This document shows, piece after piece, positions 33,533-42,553 of a DNA stretch of 64,000 nt; position 1 is the first letter of the stretch; each line of letters begins with the position of its first letter. The notes under the pieces were generated by a model. The model was not told the origin of the DNA, did not search any database, and saw only the letters and a program-made list of their open reading frames with translations. The stretch comes from Synechococcus sp. GreenBA-s. Its GTDB lineage: Bacteria; Cyanobacteriota; Cyanobacteriia; PCC-6307; Cyanobiaceae. Both the position numbers and the translations under genes were made by a program. The stretch lies in contig NZ_JAGQBX010000006.1 in assembly GCF_024345855.1 (NCBI RefSeq), forward strand, positions 1 to 64,000. The letters are read 5' to 3'.

Positions 33533-36367
33533 GTGCTCTGGGCTGTGCTCCTCCCCCTGGCTGCACCGGCGGCGCCACTCCAAGGGCCTGGGGCGGAGCG
33601 GATGCCGGTCACGGCGACCGAGCCCCACTCCGCCTGGCTGGCTCGCCATGGGCTACCCCTCCTGGCCGCCGTGTTGGGGGCCGGAAGCTTGCTGGTGCTC
33701 TGGAGTGCCAGCCTGCGGATCCAGGTGCGCCGCCGCACCCGGGAACTGGCCGCAGCCAGGGACGTGCTCAGCAGCACGATCGAGGCCATGCCCGACCCCC
33801 TGATCGAGCTCTCCGCCGAGGGGCAGATCCTGGCCATCCACGGCCCACGCCGCGACCTGCTGACGCGGCCGGTGGAGGACCAGGTGAACCACCACGTGCG
33901 CGAGGTGCTGCCTGTGCAGGCCGCCACCGTGGTGCTGGAGGCCCTGGCGGAGGCGGAACGGCAGGGCTATGCGAGCGGCCAGGAGATCAACGTGCCCGTA
34001 CCAGGCGGAACGGCCTGGTTTGAGCTGTCGGTGATGCGACGCAGGTTGCCCTCCCAGGGACACGCTCGCTTCCTGCTACTCAGCCGCGACATCACCGGCC
34101 GCAAGCGCGACGCCCAGCGGATCCAGCGCCTCAATCGGCTCTACACGGCGCTGTGCCGCTCCAACCAGGCGATCGCCCGCCAGGAGGAGGAGACCGCCCT
34201 GCTGCAGGAGATCTGCCAGATCGCCGTCAGCTCCGCCGACATGACGATGGCCTGGGCGGGCCTGATCGATCCCCTCAGCCAGCACGTCCAGGCGGTGGCC
34301 TGGGCCGGCGCTGGCACCGACTATCTGCGCGGCCTGAGCATCACCACCGACCGCAACGATCCCCGGGGCCGGGGGCCTGTAGGCACGGCCCTGCGGGAGC
34401 AGCACCCCGTCTGGTGCCAGGACTTCCAGAACGATCCCAGCACCGCCCCCTGGCACGAGCGCGCCCGCCTCTACGGCTGGGGCTCCGTGGCCGCCCTGCC
34501 CCTGCACCGCGAGGGGGCCGTGATCGGCGGCATCGCGCTCTACTGCGCCGAGGCGAACGGCTTCGACGCGCAGAGCCAGGAGCTGCTGATCGAGATGGCA
34601 CGGGACATCGACGTTGCCCTCGATCGCCTCAGTTCCCTGGCGACCCAGCGCCGCCTGGAGCAGGAGGTGGCGGCCAGTGAGGCGAAGTACCGCGAACTCA
34701 CCGAGTCGATCCATGACGTGATCTGGACCCTGGATCCCGAGACGTTCCGCTACCTCTATGTGAGCCCATCGGTGCAGCGGCTGCGGGGCTACCCACCGGA
34801 GGAGGTGATCGCCCAGCCGTTTGCGGCCTCGCTCCTGCCTGAGGGCGCGCACCGGATGGAGGAGCAGATCCAGGCCGAACTGGAGGAGTTCAAGCAGGGC
34901 CTGCGCAGCAGCGAGATCGTGTCGGTGGATGAGGTGGAGCAGCCCTGCCGGGATGGCTCGAGCGTGTGGACGGAGGTGGTGACCAACCTGATCCGCAACC
35001 CCAGCACCGGCCGCATCGAGCTGCACGGCGTGACGCGCGACATCACCGAGCGCAAGTTCGCCCATGAGCAGATCAAGCGCCTGGCCTACTCCGACCAGCT
35101 CACCGGCCTGGCCAACCGGGTGCTCCTGCGGGACCGCTTCCGCAACGCCCTGGGGCTGGCCCGCAAGCAGGGGCGCCACCTGGCTCTGCTCAACCTTGAC
35201 CTGGACCACTTCAAGACCATCAACGACAGCCTCGGCCACTCGGTTGGCGATCGGCTCCTGATCGAAGTGGCCCGGCGTCTGGAGAGTCAACTCCGGCCCG
35301 GCGATACCCTCTCTCGCTCAAGCGGTGACGAGTTCCTGCTTCTGCTCCCGGACAGCGATGCCGAGGCGACGCTGGAGCTGGTCCGACGGCTCATCCAGAC
35401 GGTCGCCATGCCCTACCGCCTGAATGACGAGCTCCAGTTCCTCACCGCCTCGATCGGCATCGCCCTCTACCCGGAGGACGGCACCACGATCGAAACCCTG
35501 ATGAGCAACGCCGATGCAGCGATGCATCAGGTGAAGCAGGAGAACCGCAACAGCTTCCAGTTCTTCACCCCCAGTGTGCAGCAGCGCAGCTCGCGCCACC
35601 TGCGCCTCTCCAACGCCCTGCACCAGGCCCTGGAGCGCGGCGAATTCGAGCTGCTCTACCAGCCCCAGTCGGACCTGAGCAGCAACCGGATCATCGGGGC
35701 CGAGGCGCTGGTGCGCTGGACCTCGCCGGAGCTGGGGCCGGTGTCGCCGGCGGAGTTCATCCCCATCGCCGAGGCCAATGGCCTGATCATTCCCATCGGC
35801 GACTGGGTGCTGCGCCAGGCCCTGCGCGATGCCGCCCGCTGGATCCGGCCCGCGGGTCCGGGGCAGGCGTCGCCCCTCACCGTGTCGGTGAACATCTCGG
35901 CGGTGCAGTTCCGTGACAGCGACCTGCCCAGCCGGGTGCTGCAGCTGCTGGCCGAGGAACGGCTGCCCCCCGCGCGCCTGGAGCTGGAACTCACCGAGTC
36001 GGTGACGCTGGACAATCCCGAGCGGGCGGTCCTGCTGATGGATCGCCTGTTCAACGAGGGCATCCAGCTGGCAATCGACGACTTCGGCACGGGCTATTCG
36101 TCGCTGAGCTACCTCAAGCGCATCCGCGCCCACAAGCTCAAGATCGACCAGTCGTTTGTGCGCGGCCTGGAGAACGACGCCGATGACCGAGCGATCGTGC
36201 TCACGATCATCAACCTCGCCCGCACGATGGGCATGCGCACGATCGCGGAGGGGGTGGAGACGCCCCAGCAGTTGGAGCTGCTGCGCCGGGCCGGCTGCGA
36301 TGAGATCCAGGGCTACTGGATCGGGAAACCGATGACCCATGAGACCTTCCTGCAGCTGCCCCTCTGA
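33533..36367 (+). CDS. Membrane-bound PAS-GAF-PAS-GGDEF-EAL protein (first of a tandem pair)
   Basis: A 944-residue signalling protein. It starts with a hydrophobic N-terminus and a TM helix near residue 45. PAS (about 80-185), GAF (about 205-370), PAS (about 385-505), GGDEF (about 520-675) and EAL (about 690-940) follow. The GGDEF signature reads SGDEF, with the inhibitory site RPGD five residues before it, so cyclase activity is doubtful. The EAL domain keeps the metal and catalytic residues (GAEALVRW, VNISAVQF, ELELTES, DDFGTGYSSL, KLKIDQSF, AEGVET), so phosphodiesterase activity is likely. GTG 33533 is the first standard start; the frame is open further upstream. Confidence 0.9.
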   Translation: MLWAVLLPLAAPAAPLQGPGAERMPVTATEPHSAWLARHGLPLLAAVLGAGSLLVLWSASLRIQVRRRTRELAAARDVLSSTIEAMPDPLIELSAEGQILAIHGPRRDLLTRPVEDQVNHHVREVLPVQAATVVLEALAEAERQGYASGQEINVPVPGGTAWFELSVMRRRLPSQGHARFLLLSRDITGRKRDAQRIQRLNRLYTALCRSNQAIARQEEETALLQEICQIAVSSADMTMAWAGLIDPLSQHVQAVAWAGAGTDYLRGLSITTDRNDPRGRGPVGTALREQHPVWCQDFQNDPSTAPWHERARLYGWGSVAALPLHREGAVIGGIALYCAEANGFDAQSQELLIEMARDIDVALDRLSSLATQRRLEQEVAASEAKYRELTESIHDVIWTLDPETFRYLYVSPSVQRLRGYPPEEVIAQPFAASLLPEGAHRMEEQIQAELEEFKQGLRSSEIVSVDEVEQPCRDGSSVWTEVVTNLIRNPSTGRIELHGVTRDITERKFAHEQIKRLAYSDQLTGLANRVLLRDRFRNALGLARKQGRHLALLNLDLDHFKTINDSLGHSVGDRLLIEVARRLESQLRPGDTLSRSSGDEFLLLLPDSDAEATLELVRRLIQTVAMPYRLNDELQFLTASIGIALYPEDGTTIETLMSNADAAMHQVKQENRNSFQFFTPSVQQRSSRHLRLSNALHQALERGEFELLYQPQSDLSSNRIIGAEALVRWTSPELGPVSPAEFIPIAEANGLIIPIGDWVLRQALRDAARWIRPAGPGQASPLTVSVNISAVQFRDSDLPSRVLQLLAEERLPPARLELELTESVTLDNPERAVLLMDRLFNEGIQLAIDDFGTGYSSLSYLKRIRAHKLKIDQSFVRGLENDADDRAIVLTIINLARTMGMRTIAEGVETPQQLELLRRAGCDEIQGYWIGKPMTHETFLQLPL

Positions 36368-36397
36368 GGCCGCGATTCCATCACCGGGGACTGCGGC

Positions 36398-36403
36398 TAG
36401 CTT
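36398..36403 (+). promoter_or_regulatory. Possible -10 box between the tandem GGDEF-EAL genes
   Basis: TAGCTT lies in the 163-base gap between the two paralogues, 127 bases before the second ATG. It resembles the other -10-like boxes of the window, but its distance is longer than usual. Confidence 0.25.
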
Positions 36404-36530
36404 GAAGGTTCGATGCGGGCCAGCGTTCAACCAGCCGAGGCCGTAACGCCCATGACCCTCCCCCCCCTTGGGCACACCCCGGCCAGCAAGCCCCTCGCAG
36501 GCCAGCGGCAGCCCCGCCGCGGGTTCTGAG

Positions 36531-39446
36531 ATGGGGCCAGCGGCACGGGCGCCCGGGCGACCACCACGCCACCGACAGGCGACGGGATTGCTGTGGCTGC
36601 TGCTGATCGGACTCCTGGCCCTGGCCGGCGCCGAGGCCGTTCCCGCCCAGGCCCTGCCCGGCCAGCGCCGCGATCCCCCCGGCGCGCTCCCCCTGATTGT
36701 CGGCCTGGCGCTGCTCGGCGCCGGCCTGCTCGGCTGGAACGTGCAGCTGCGGCGCCGCCTGCACCGCCGCGACCAGGCGCTGCAGCGCAGCGAAGCGCAC
36801 GCCCTCGCCACCCTGCAGGCCATCCCCGACCTGCTGTTCGAAATGGATCGCCAGGGGCGCTACCTGGCCGTGCAGGCCCAGGATCCCGAGCAACTGGTGG
36901 CCCAGCGGGAGCTGCTGCTCGGCCGCAGCGTGCACGAGGTGATGCCGCCCGCCGCCGCCGCCGCCTGCCTGGAGGCCCTGGCCGAGGCCGATCGGCGGGG
37001 CAGCGCCAAGGGCTACCAGATCCTGTTGCCGCTGCCGGAGGGGGAGCGCTGGTTTGAAGTGTCCGTGGCCAGGAAGTGCGGCGGTCCCGGCGCTCCAGAC
37101 ACCTATGTGGTGCTCTCCCGCGACATCCACGAGCGCAAGATCGCCCTGGAGGAACTGCAGCGCCAGATCCGCTACTACGCCATCCTCAGCCGCTGCAACG
37201 ACGCCATCCTCGCCAGCCGCAGCGAGGCCGAGCTGATGCAGCGCATCTGCGAGGAGGCCATCAGCAGCGGGGTGCTGCGCATGGCCTGGATCGGCCTGGT
37301 GGATCCCGCCAGCGGGCGGGTGAAGCCCGAGGCCTGGGCCGGCGTGGGCACCGACTATCTCACCGACATCCAGATCTCGATCGCAGCCGACAGCCCCTAC
37401 GGCCAGGGTCCCACCGGCACGTCAATCCGCGAGGACCGGCCCTTCTGGTGCCAGGACTACCAGCACGATCCGGCCACCGCCCCCTGGCATGGCCGGGGTG
37501 AGCAGTTCGGTTGGAAGGCCTCGGCCTCGCTGCCGCTGCACCGGGGGGGAGCCGGCATCGGCGCCCTCACCCTCTATTCCTCGGAAGCCAACGCCTTCAC
37601 CGCCAGCGTGCAGCGGCTGCTGCTCGACATGGCCACGGACCTGGACCTGGCCCTGGATCGCTTCGCCTTCGAGGCCGAACAGGAGCAGCTGCGCGCGGCG
37701 GTGCTCCAGAGCGAGCGCCAGTACCGGGAACTCACCGAAACCATCAACGACGTGGTCTGGCGGATTGAGGCGCAGAGCCTGAGGCCGCTCTACTTCAGTC
37801 CCTCGGTGCAGCAGCTCTGGGGCTATGGGCCCGAGGCGGTGCAGCGGGAGCTGCCGCTGCGGGCCTACGGCCCCCGGTTCCGGCTCTGGCGGCAGCAGCG
37901 CCAGCTCGACTACAGCCGCTGGCAGGCGCGGGGCCGCGGAGCCAGCCCGATCAGCCTGCCGCTCGAGGAGATGGAGCTGCGGCGCCGCGATGGCCGCGCC
38001 GTGTGGGTGGAGAGCTCGATCAGCCTGGTGCCGCAGGGCTCCAGCGGCCGGCCGGAGTTTCACGGCGTCTCCCGCGACATCACCTCCCGCAAACAGGCGG
38101 AACAGGAAGTGGAGCGACTCGCCCACTTCGACCGGCTCACGGGCCTGGCCAACCGCGACCTGCTCAACCAGGAGTTCCAGTTCGTGCTCAACACCTGCCT
38201 GCGGGAGCATGAGCCGGTGGCGGTGATGCTGCTCAACCTGGATCACTTCCAGGTGATCAACGACTCCCTGGGCAGCGAGGCCGGCGACCGGCTGCTGGTG
38301 GAGACGGCCCAGCGGCTGCGCCGCAGCCTGCGCAGCTCCGATGTGATCGCCCGGGTGGGTGGCGATGAATTCCTGATCGTGCTGCCGAAGCTCAAGGCGC
38401 GCGACGCGGCGATCCTGGCCGCCACGCTGCAGGCGGCCGTGGTCGAGGCCTGGCACGACGACGGCCATGAGGTGGTCGTGACCGCCTCGGTGGGCATCGC
38501 CATGGCCCCGGACGACGGCCGCGACCGCGACCTGCTGGCCCGCAAGGCGAGCCTGGCGCTCCACGACGTGAAGCAGGGGCAGCCCAACGGCTACCGCTTC
38601 TTCACCGACGAACTGCAGGCCCACACGGCCCGCACCATGCAGCTCTCCAACGCCCTGCGCTTCGCCCTGGAGCGCGGCGAATTCCGGGTGGTGTATCAAC
38701 CCCAGGTCGACACCGCCACGGGGGCGGTGCTCGGGGCGGAAGCCCTGCTGCGCTGGCAGCATCCGGAGCTGGGCCCGATCTCCCCGGCGGAGTTCATCCC
38801 CGTGGCGGAGCGCAACGGGCTGATCCTGCCGATCGGCCGCTGGGTACTGGAGCAGGCGATCCAGCAGCTGCAGCAGTGGATCGACGCCGGCCAGGCACCG
38901 CCCCGCATCGCCGTGAATCTCTCGGCGCTGCAGTTCCGCCAGGCGGATCTGGCCGACCAGACAGTCGCCCTGTTGGCCCGGGCCGGCGTGCCCGCCGATC
39001 TGCTGGAGCTCGAACTCACCGAGACGGCCACGATGGAAGACCCGACAGGCGCCAGGCGCACCATCCACCAGCTCGACCAGCTCGGCATCCGCTTCGCCAT
39101 CGACGACTTCGGCACGGGCTATTCCTCGCTGAGCAACCTGCGCCAGCTCAAGGTCTCCAAGCTCAAGATCGACGCCTCCTTCATCCGCGACCTGAACGTC
39201 AACGCCGATGCCCGCGCCATCGTGACGGGGATCGTCAACATGGCGCGGGGCATGGGCATCCGCACCCTGGCCGAGGGGGTGGAATGCCTCACAGAGCAGC
39301 GCTTCCTGCAGCAGCAGGGCTGCGATGAGATCCAGGGCTTTCTGTTCGCCGAGCCCCTGTCCCCCGAGGCGTTCATCGCCTACGTCGCGCGCACGCGAGA
39401 CGATGCCGCGGCGGCGGGGCAACGGCAGCAGGCGCCAACGGGCTAG
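36531..39446 (+). CDS. Membrane-bound PAS-GAF-PAS-GGDEF-EAL protein (second of a tandem pair)
   Basis: A 971-residue paralogue of the preceding gene with the same domain order. Two hydrophobic N-terminal segments (about residues 20-40 and 55-72) are followed by PAS, GAF (with the shared WCQDYQHDPATAPWHGR-like block), PAS, GGDEF and EAL. Here GGDEF is intact (RVGGDEFLIVLP), preceded by the inhibitory site RSSD. EAL is complete (GAEALLRW, VNLSALQF, ELELTET, DDFGTGYSSL, KLKIDASF). Both synthesis and breakdown of cyclic-di-GMP are possible. ATG 36531 is preferred; an in-frame upstream codon at 36468 would add 21 residues. Its stop shares CTAG with the convergent PilZ gene. Confidence 0.91.
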   Translation: MGPAARAPGRPPRHRQATGLLWLLLIGLLALAGAEAVPAQALPGQRRDPPGALPLIVGLALLGAGLLGWNVQLRRRLHRRDQALQRSEAHALATLQAIPDLLFEMDRQGRYLAVQAQDPEQLVAQRELLLGRSVHEVMPPAAAAACLEALAEADRRGSAKGYQILLPLPEGERWFEVSVARKCGGPGAPDTYVVLSRDIHERKIALEELQRQIRYYAILSRCNDAILASRSEAELMQRICEEAISSGVLRMAWIGLVDPASGRVKPEAWAGVGTDYLTDIQISIAADSPYGQGPTGTSIREDRPFWCQDYQHDPATAPWHGRGEQFGWKASASLPLHRGGAGIGALTLYSSEANAFTASVQRLLLDMATDLDLALDRFAFEAEQEQLRAAVLQSERQYRELTETINDVVWRIEAQSLRPLYFSPSVQQLWGYGPEAVQRELPLRAYGPRFRLWRQQRQLDYSRWQARGRGASPISLPLEEMELRRRDGRAVWVESSISLVPQGSSGRPEFHGVSRDITSRKQAEQEVERLAHFDRLTGLANRDLLNQEFQFVLNTCLREHEPVAVMLLNLDHFQVINDSLGSEAGDRLLVETAQRLRRSLRSSDVIARVGGDEFLIVLPKLKARDAAILAATLQAAVVEAWHDDGHEVVVTASVGIAMAPDDGRDRDLLARKASLALHDVKQGQPNGYRFFTDELQAHTARTMQLSNALRFALERGEFRVVYQPQVDTATGAVLGAEALLRWQHPELGPISPAEFIPVAERNGLILPIGRWVLEQAIQQLQQWIDAGQAPPRIAVNLSALQFRQADLADQTVALLARAGVPADLLELELTETATMEDPTGARRTIHQLDQLGIRFAIDDFGTGYSSLSNLRQLKVSKLKIDASFIRDLNVNADARAIVTGIVNMARGMGIRTLAEGVECLTEQRFLQQQGCDEIQGFLFAEPLSPEAFIAYVARTRDDAAAAGQRQQAPTG

Positions 39447-39943
39447 GTCCCGGGCCCCTCGTCGCTCCAGTGGTGGTCGAGGTAGGCGTCGAGGAAGGTG
39501 GCCGCGGGCAGCTGGGCACCGCCGCTGAAGCAGAGCCCCAGGAAGGCATCGTGGCTCTTGCTGCCCAGCCAGCGGATCTCCACCGCCAGGCTCACGCTCT
39601 CTGGGCCCACCGGGTCGTAGAGCAACACCTGGCCGCAAGCACCGCAGCTGGCCGAGAGCTGCCCCTGCACCGCCAGGCAGAGGCCGCCCTCACTGAGGTC
39701 CCAGAGGTTGCCGCAGAGCTCCTGCCCATCCTCCAGCACCAGCACACCGCGCACCGCAGCGGCTCCGATCGGGGCCAGCCGCCGCCGGTGGGCACGCCGG
39801 TTCAGCGCACTGCGTCGGGAGGAGCCGTCCCGCCGCGAAGGCCCCTCCAGCAGGGTCTCGTCCTCGCTGGACTGCTGCCGTTGGCGTCGCTCGCCGCCAC
39901 GGCGCCGCTCGCCGAGCAGAGCCCTCAGCAGCCGGCGGGACAT
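39443..39943 (-). CDS. PilZ-domain protein (third of three)
   Basis: 166 residues. A strongly basic N-terminus (LLGERRRGGERRQRQQ) leads into a PilZ domain with the motifs RAHRR (50-54) and DLSEGG (82-87). It ends in FLDAYLDHHW, much like the first PilZ protein (FLAPYLEQTW). It probably binds cyclic-di-GMP. It converges on the second GGDEF-EAL gene, sharing the 4-base CTAG that encodes both stop codons. An in-frame GTG at 39955 is the alternative start. Confidence 0.8.
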   Translation of the reverse strand: MSRRLLRALLGERRRGGERRQRQQSSEDETLLEGPSRRDGSSRRSALNRRAHRRRLAPIGAAAVRGVLVLEDGQELCGNLWDLSEGGLCLAVQGQLSASCGACGQVLLYDPVGPESVSLAVEIRWLGSKSHDAFLGLCFSGGAQLPAATFLDAYLDHHWSDEGPGT

Positions 39944-40063
39944 CGCAGCACACACAAGCTCCGCCCGCTTTAGCGCAACTGGCGTGGCTACGCAGCCCCT
40001 TCGGGGCGCCGCGACACAGAGTGCAAGGGGGCCGCCAAGGCCCCCGCCAAGGCCAAGGCCATG

Positions 40064-40087
40064 AAAAAACCCCGCCGCAGCGGGGTT
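40064..40087 (-). terminator. Rho-independent terminator of psaI-psaL
   Basis: An 8-bp stem (AACCCCGC/GCGGGGTT) with a 4-base loop is followed on the minus strand by six Ts. It lies about 45 bases after the psaL stop. Confidence 0.85.
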
Positions 40088-40129
40088 GTCAGAACGGGCT
40101 TGCGCTCAGGGAAGCTCAGGAGGCTGGGT

Positions 40130-40621
40130 TCAGCCCACGCTCCAGACGCCACCGGCGATCTTCACCAGGGGAGCCACCACCGCGGTGCCGGCCAGGAACC
40201 AGGCGAAGGCGGCACCGCCGGTGCCACCCAGCCAGAAGCCGCTGGCGAACTCGGCCCAGCCGGCCTTGGTGAACAGGTCGGCCGGGGGGTTGTCGATGGT
40301 GGCATCCGCGGGCTGCACGCTGGGGCCGGTGCCGGCGGTGCCGTAGAGGGACAGCGCCACGGTGAGGATCGACACCAGGCCGATCGCGGCGAGCAGGCCG
40401 GCGGTGCTGGCGTAGTCGGTGTTGCGCAGGGGGCCGGTGATGGCGAAGGGCCCGTAGATGAAGAAGCCGTGGGCGGCACCGATCTCCAGGCCGCGGCGGT
40501 TGGGCGACAGGCTGGGGCGGTAGGCCGGCAGGGCGTTCAGGAACGCCTTGGAGAAATAGCTGCTGTTGACGGGGGTGGCCAGATTGCCGACGGTCGGGTC
40601 GGCGACGGGGGTCACGGTCAT
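40130..40621 (-). CDS. psaL: Photosystem I reaction centre subunit XI
   Basis: A 163-residue PsaL with the conserved N-terminal block ([18 protein letters not shown], here [14 protein letters not shown]), the domain [20 protein letters not shown] and three hydrophobic segments. It connects PSI monomers into trimers in cyanobacteria and binds chlorophyll. ATG 40621 matches the family start (MTVTPVAD). It is cotranscribed after psaI with a 43-base gap and closed by a strong terminator. Confidence 0.98.
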   Translation of the reverse strand: MTVTPVADPTVGNLATPVNSSYFSKAFLNALPAYRPSLSPNRRGLEIGAAHGFFIYGPFAITGPLRNTDYASTAGLLAAIGLVSILTVALSLYGTAGTGPSVQPADATIDNPPADLFTKAGWAEFASGFWLGGTGGAAFAWFLAGTAVVAPLVKIAGGVWSVG

Positions 40622-40664
40622 CGGTGGAGGGAAGTCGGTGGGCTGGGGCTGGACGCGCGGCGGA

Positions 40665-40781
40665 TCAGTCGCGGGCTTCAACCACGTTGAACAGCAGGGC
40701 CATGGCCACCGCGGGGCCGAGCAACCCAACGAGGGGCACGAATACCGAGGGCAACCAGGCGGCGGCGAAATCTCCGGTCAT
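40665..40781 (-). CDS. psaI: Photosystem I subunit VIII
   Basis: A 38-residue single-TM protein: [19 protein letters not shown], then [19 protein letters not shown]. This is the expected length and pattern of PsaI, which packs against PsaL in the PSI trimerisation domain. It lies immediately upstream of psaL on the same strand, as in other picocyanobacteria. A TACAGT sequence on the minus strand (40811-40816) could be its -10 box. Confidence 0.95.
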   Translation of the reverse strand: MTGDFAAAWLPSVFVPLVGLLGPAVAMALLFNVVEARD

Positions 40782-40947
40782 CAGCGTGGGCCAATACAGC
40801 TACCGTCGGCACTGTACGGATCACCTCCAGAGCTGCTCTTGGGCGGCTTGGGTGGCGACATAAAAGTTCAATCCGCGATCCCGCCGCGGGCCAATCCGCG
40901 CCCCTGGCGCACACCATCCGCCCCCTCCCCGACCGCCGGTATCCGCC

Positions 40948-41550
40948 ATGTCCCAGGCCCTCGGTGGCGCCGTCGTCTCCGCTGTGCTGGTGGCCGCCTG
41001 GCTGCTGGGCCGGCGCCGGCCGGCGCTGATCCACTCCACCGACGCCGCGGCCGTGGCGGCCCTGAACCGCACCCAGATGGCCCTGATCGCGGGGAGCGGC
41101 AGCGGGGCGACCGGCACCGAAGCCAGGGCTGACACCGAGGAGGAAGCAGGCAGCGCGGCCACAGCGGATCCGGCCGCGCCGCCGGAAGGCCCATCGGATC
41201 CAGCGCTCGCCCTGGACTGGCCCCTGGATCGGCCGAGCCTGCAGCAGCTGGGCGCGGAGCAGCTGCACCTGCAGCCCCCCCACGACGCCCGCAACCGTGC
41301 CGCCCTGCTGCACCAGCTCCAGGCCGACTTCGCCGCCGCGGGCGTGGCCCGCCGCCGTGCCCTGGCCCGCTGCGTCGCCTGGGGCGATCGGGCCACCCTG
41401 CCGCTGGTGCAGCGGGGCCTGCGGGATGCCGATCCGGTGGTGGCGGGCCTGGCGGCCCGGGCCATGGAGGCCTTCCGCGGCCGCAGCCAGGCACCGGCGG
41501 AGGCGGCTCAGCCGCTGAGGCTGCCCCGCAACGTCTCGCGCACCCTGTAG
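40948..41550 (+). CDS. Membrane-anchored protein with a HEAT-like C-terminus
   Basis: 200 residues. An N-terminal hydrophobic segment (AVVSAVLVAAWLLG) is followed by an acidic, Ala/Pro-rich linker (residues 50-90). A helical C-terminal part resembles one or two HEAT repeats (RRRALARCVAWGDRATLPLV, then GLRDADPVVAGLAARAME). No named family is recognised. It is divergent from psaI. Its last 43 bases overlap the convergent glycosyltransferase gene. Confidence 0.65.
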   Translation: MSQALGGAVVSAVLVAAWLLGRRRPALIHSTDAAAVAALNRTQMALIAGSGSGATGTEARADTEEEAGSAATADPAAPPEGPSDPALALDWPLDRPSLQQLGAEQLHLQPPHDARNRAALLHQLQADFAAAGVARRRALARCVAWGDRATLPLVQRGLRDADPVVAGLAARAMEAFRGRSQAPAEAAQPLRLPRNVSRTL

Positions 41551-42515
41551 ATCGGCCGGCCCTGGCTCTCGTGGTAAGTGCGCATCTGCAGCTCCGCCAG
41601 CAGGCCGAAGCAGAACAGCTGCATCCCCGCGATCAGGGCCAGCACCGCCACCAGCAACAGGGGGCGGTTGCCGATGTCGGCGTCGGCGAAGAGCTTCTCG
41701 GCCACGAGGTAGAGGCTGAGCACCAGCCCGAAGGCGATCGACGCGAGCCCCCAGAAGCCGAACACGTGCATCGGCCGGGTCAGGAAGCGCTTCATGAACC
41801 ACACCGTGAGCAGGTCCATCAGCACCCGGAAGGTGCGATCGAGGCCGTACTTGCTCTGGCCGAACTGGCGGGCGTTGTGGTTCACCTTCACCTCGCTGAT
41901 CCTCGCCCCCTCGATGAAGGCCAGGGCCGGCAGGAAGCGGTGCAGCTCGCCGTAGAGGTTCATGTCCTCCACCAGCTCGCGGCGGTAGGCCTTGAGCGAG
42001 CAGCCATAGTCGTGCAGGCGCACGCCGGTGACGCGGGCGATCAGGCGGTTGGCGACCTTGGAGGGCAGGAGGCGGCTCACCGCGTTGTCCTGGCGCTGGT
42101 GGCGCCAGCCGCTCACCAGGTCGAAGCCCCGCTCCAGTTCGGCCAGCAGCATCGGGATGTCGGCCGGATCGTTCTGCAGGTCGCCGTCGAGGGTCACGAT
42201 CACGGCGCCGCGGCTGGCATCGAAGCCGGCCGCCATGGCCGGGGTCTGGCCGTAGTTGCGGCGCAGCAGCACCGCCACCAGCTCGGGGGTGGCCGGCGCC
42301 AGCTGCTTCAGCACCGCGGCCGTGGCGTCGCTGGAGCCGTCGTCGACGAGCACCAGCTCGAAGCTGCGCCCCAGGGGCCGCAGGGCCGCCAGCAGCTTCT
42401 CCACCAGCAGTGGCAGGCTCTCCGCCTCGTTGAAGAGGGGCACCACCACCGAGAGCTCCGGCGCCGTGTCGGCCGGGGTTGCGGGGCTGGGCTGGGGCAG
42501 GGGAGGCTCAGTCAT
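41508..42515 (-). CDS. Family 2 glycosyltransferase (polyprenyl-phosphate sugar transferase-like)
   Basis: A 335-residue protein. The GT-A domain contains VVPLFNEAESL, VDDGSSDAT and the DxD-type metal site LDGDLQNDPADIP. Two C-terminal TM helices (about 235-260 and 275-300) give the layout of GtrB/DPM1-like enzymes, which transfer a sugar onto undecaprenyl phosphate for use outside the membrane. The acceptor and sugar are not determined. A TAAGTT box lies 33 bases upstream on the minus strand. Confidence 0.88.
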   Translation of the reverse strand: MTEPPLPQPSPATPADTAPELSVVVPLFNEAESLPLLVEKLLAALRPLGRSFELVLVDDGSSDATAAVLKQLAPATPELVAVLLRRNYGQTPAMAAGFDASRGAVIVTLDGDLQNDPADIPMLLAELERGFDLVSGWRHQRQDNAVSRLLPSKVANRLIARVTGVRLHDYGCSLKAYRRELVEDMNLYGELHRFLPALAFIEGARISEVKVNHNARQFGQSKYGLDRTFRVLMDLLTVWFMKRFLTRPMHVFGFWGLASIAFGLVLSLYLVAEKLFADADIGNRPLLLVAVLALIAGMQLFCFGLLAELQMRTYHESQGRPIYRVRETLRGSLSG

Positions 42516-42547
42516 CGGTGGGGCCGGATCGGAGCCACTGCCGCAGC

Positions 42548-42553
42548 AACTTA
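42548..42553 (-). promoter_or_regulatory. Candidate -10 box for the glycosyltransferase gene
   Basis: On the minus strand the sequence reads TAAGTT, 33 bases before the ATG, overlapping the last codon and stop of the upstream NlpC/P60 gene (which ends at 42551). Confidence 0.3.

Noticed and set aside
37422-39638. 738-codon minus-strand open frame
   Set aside because: Antisense to the second GGDEF-EAL gene; Gln/His/Gly-rich translation with no family features.
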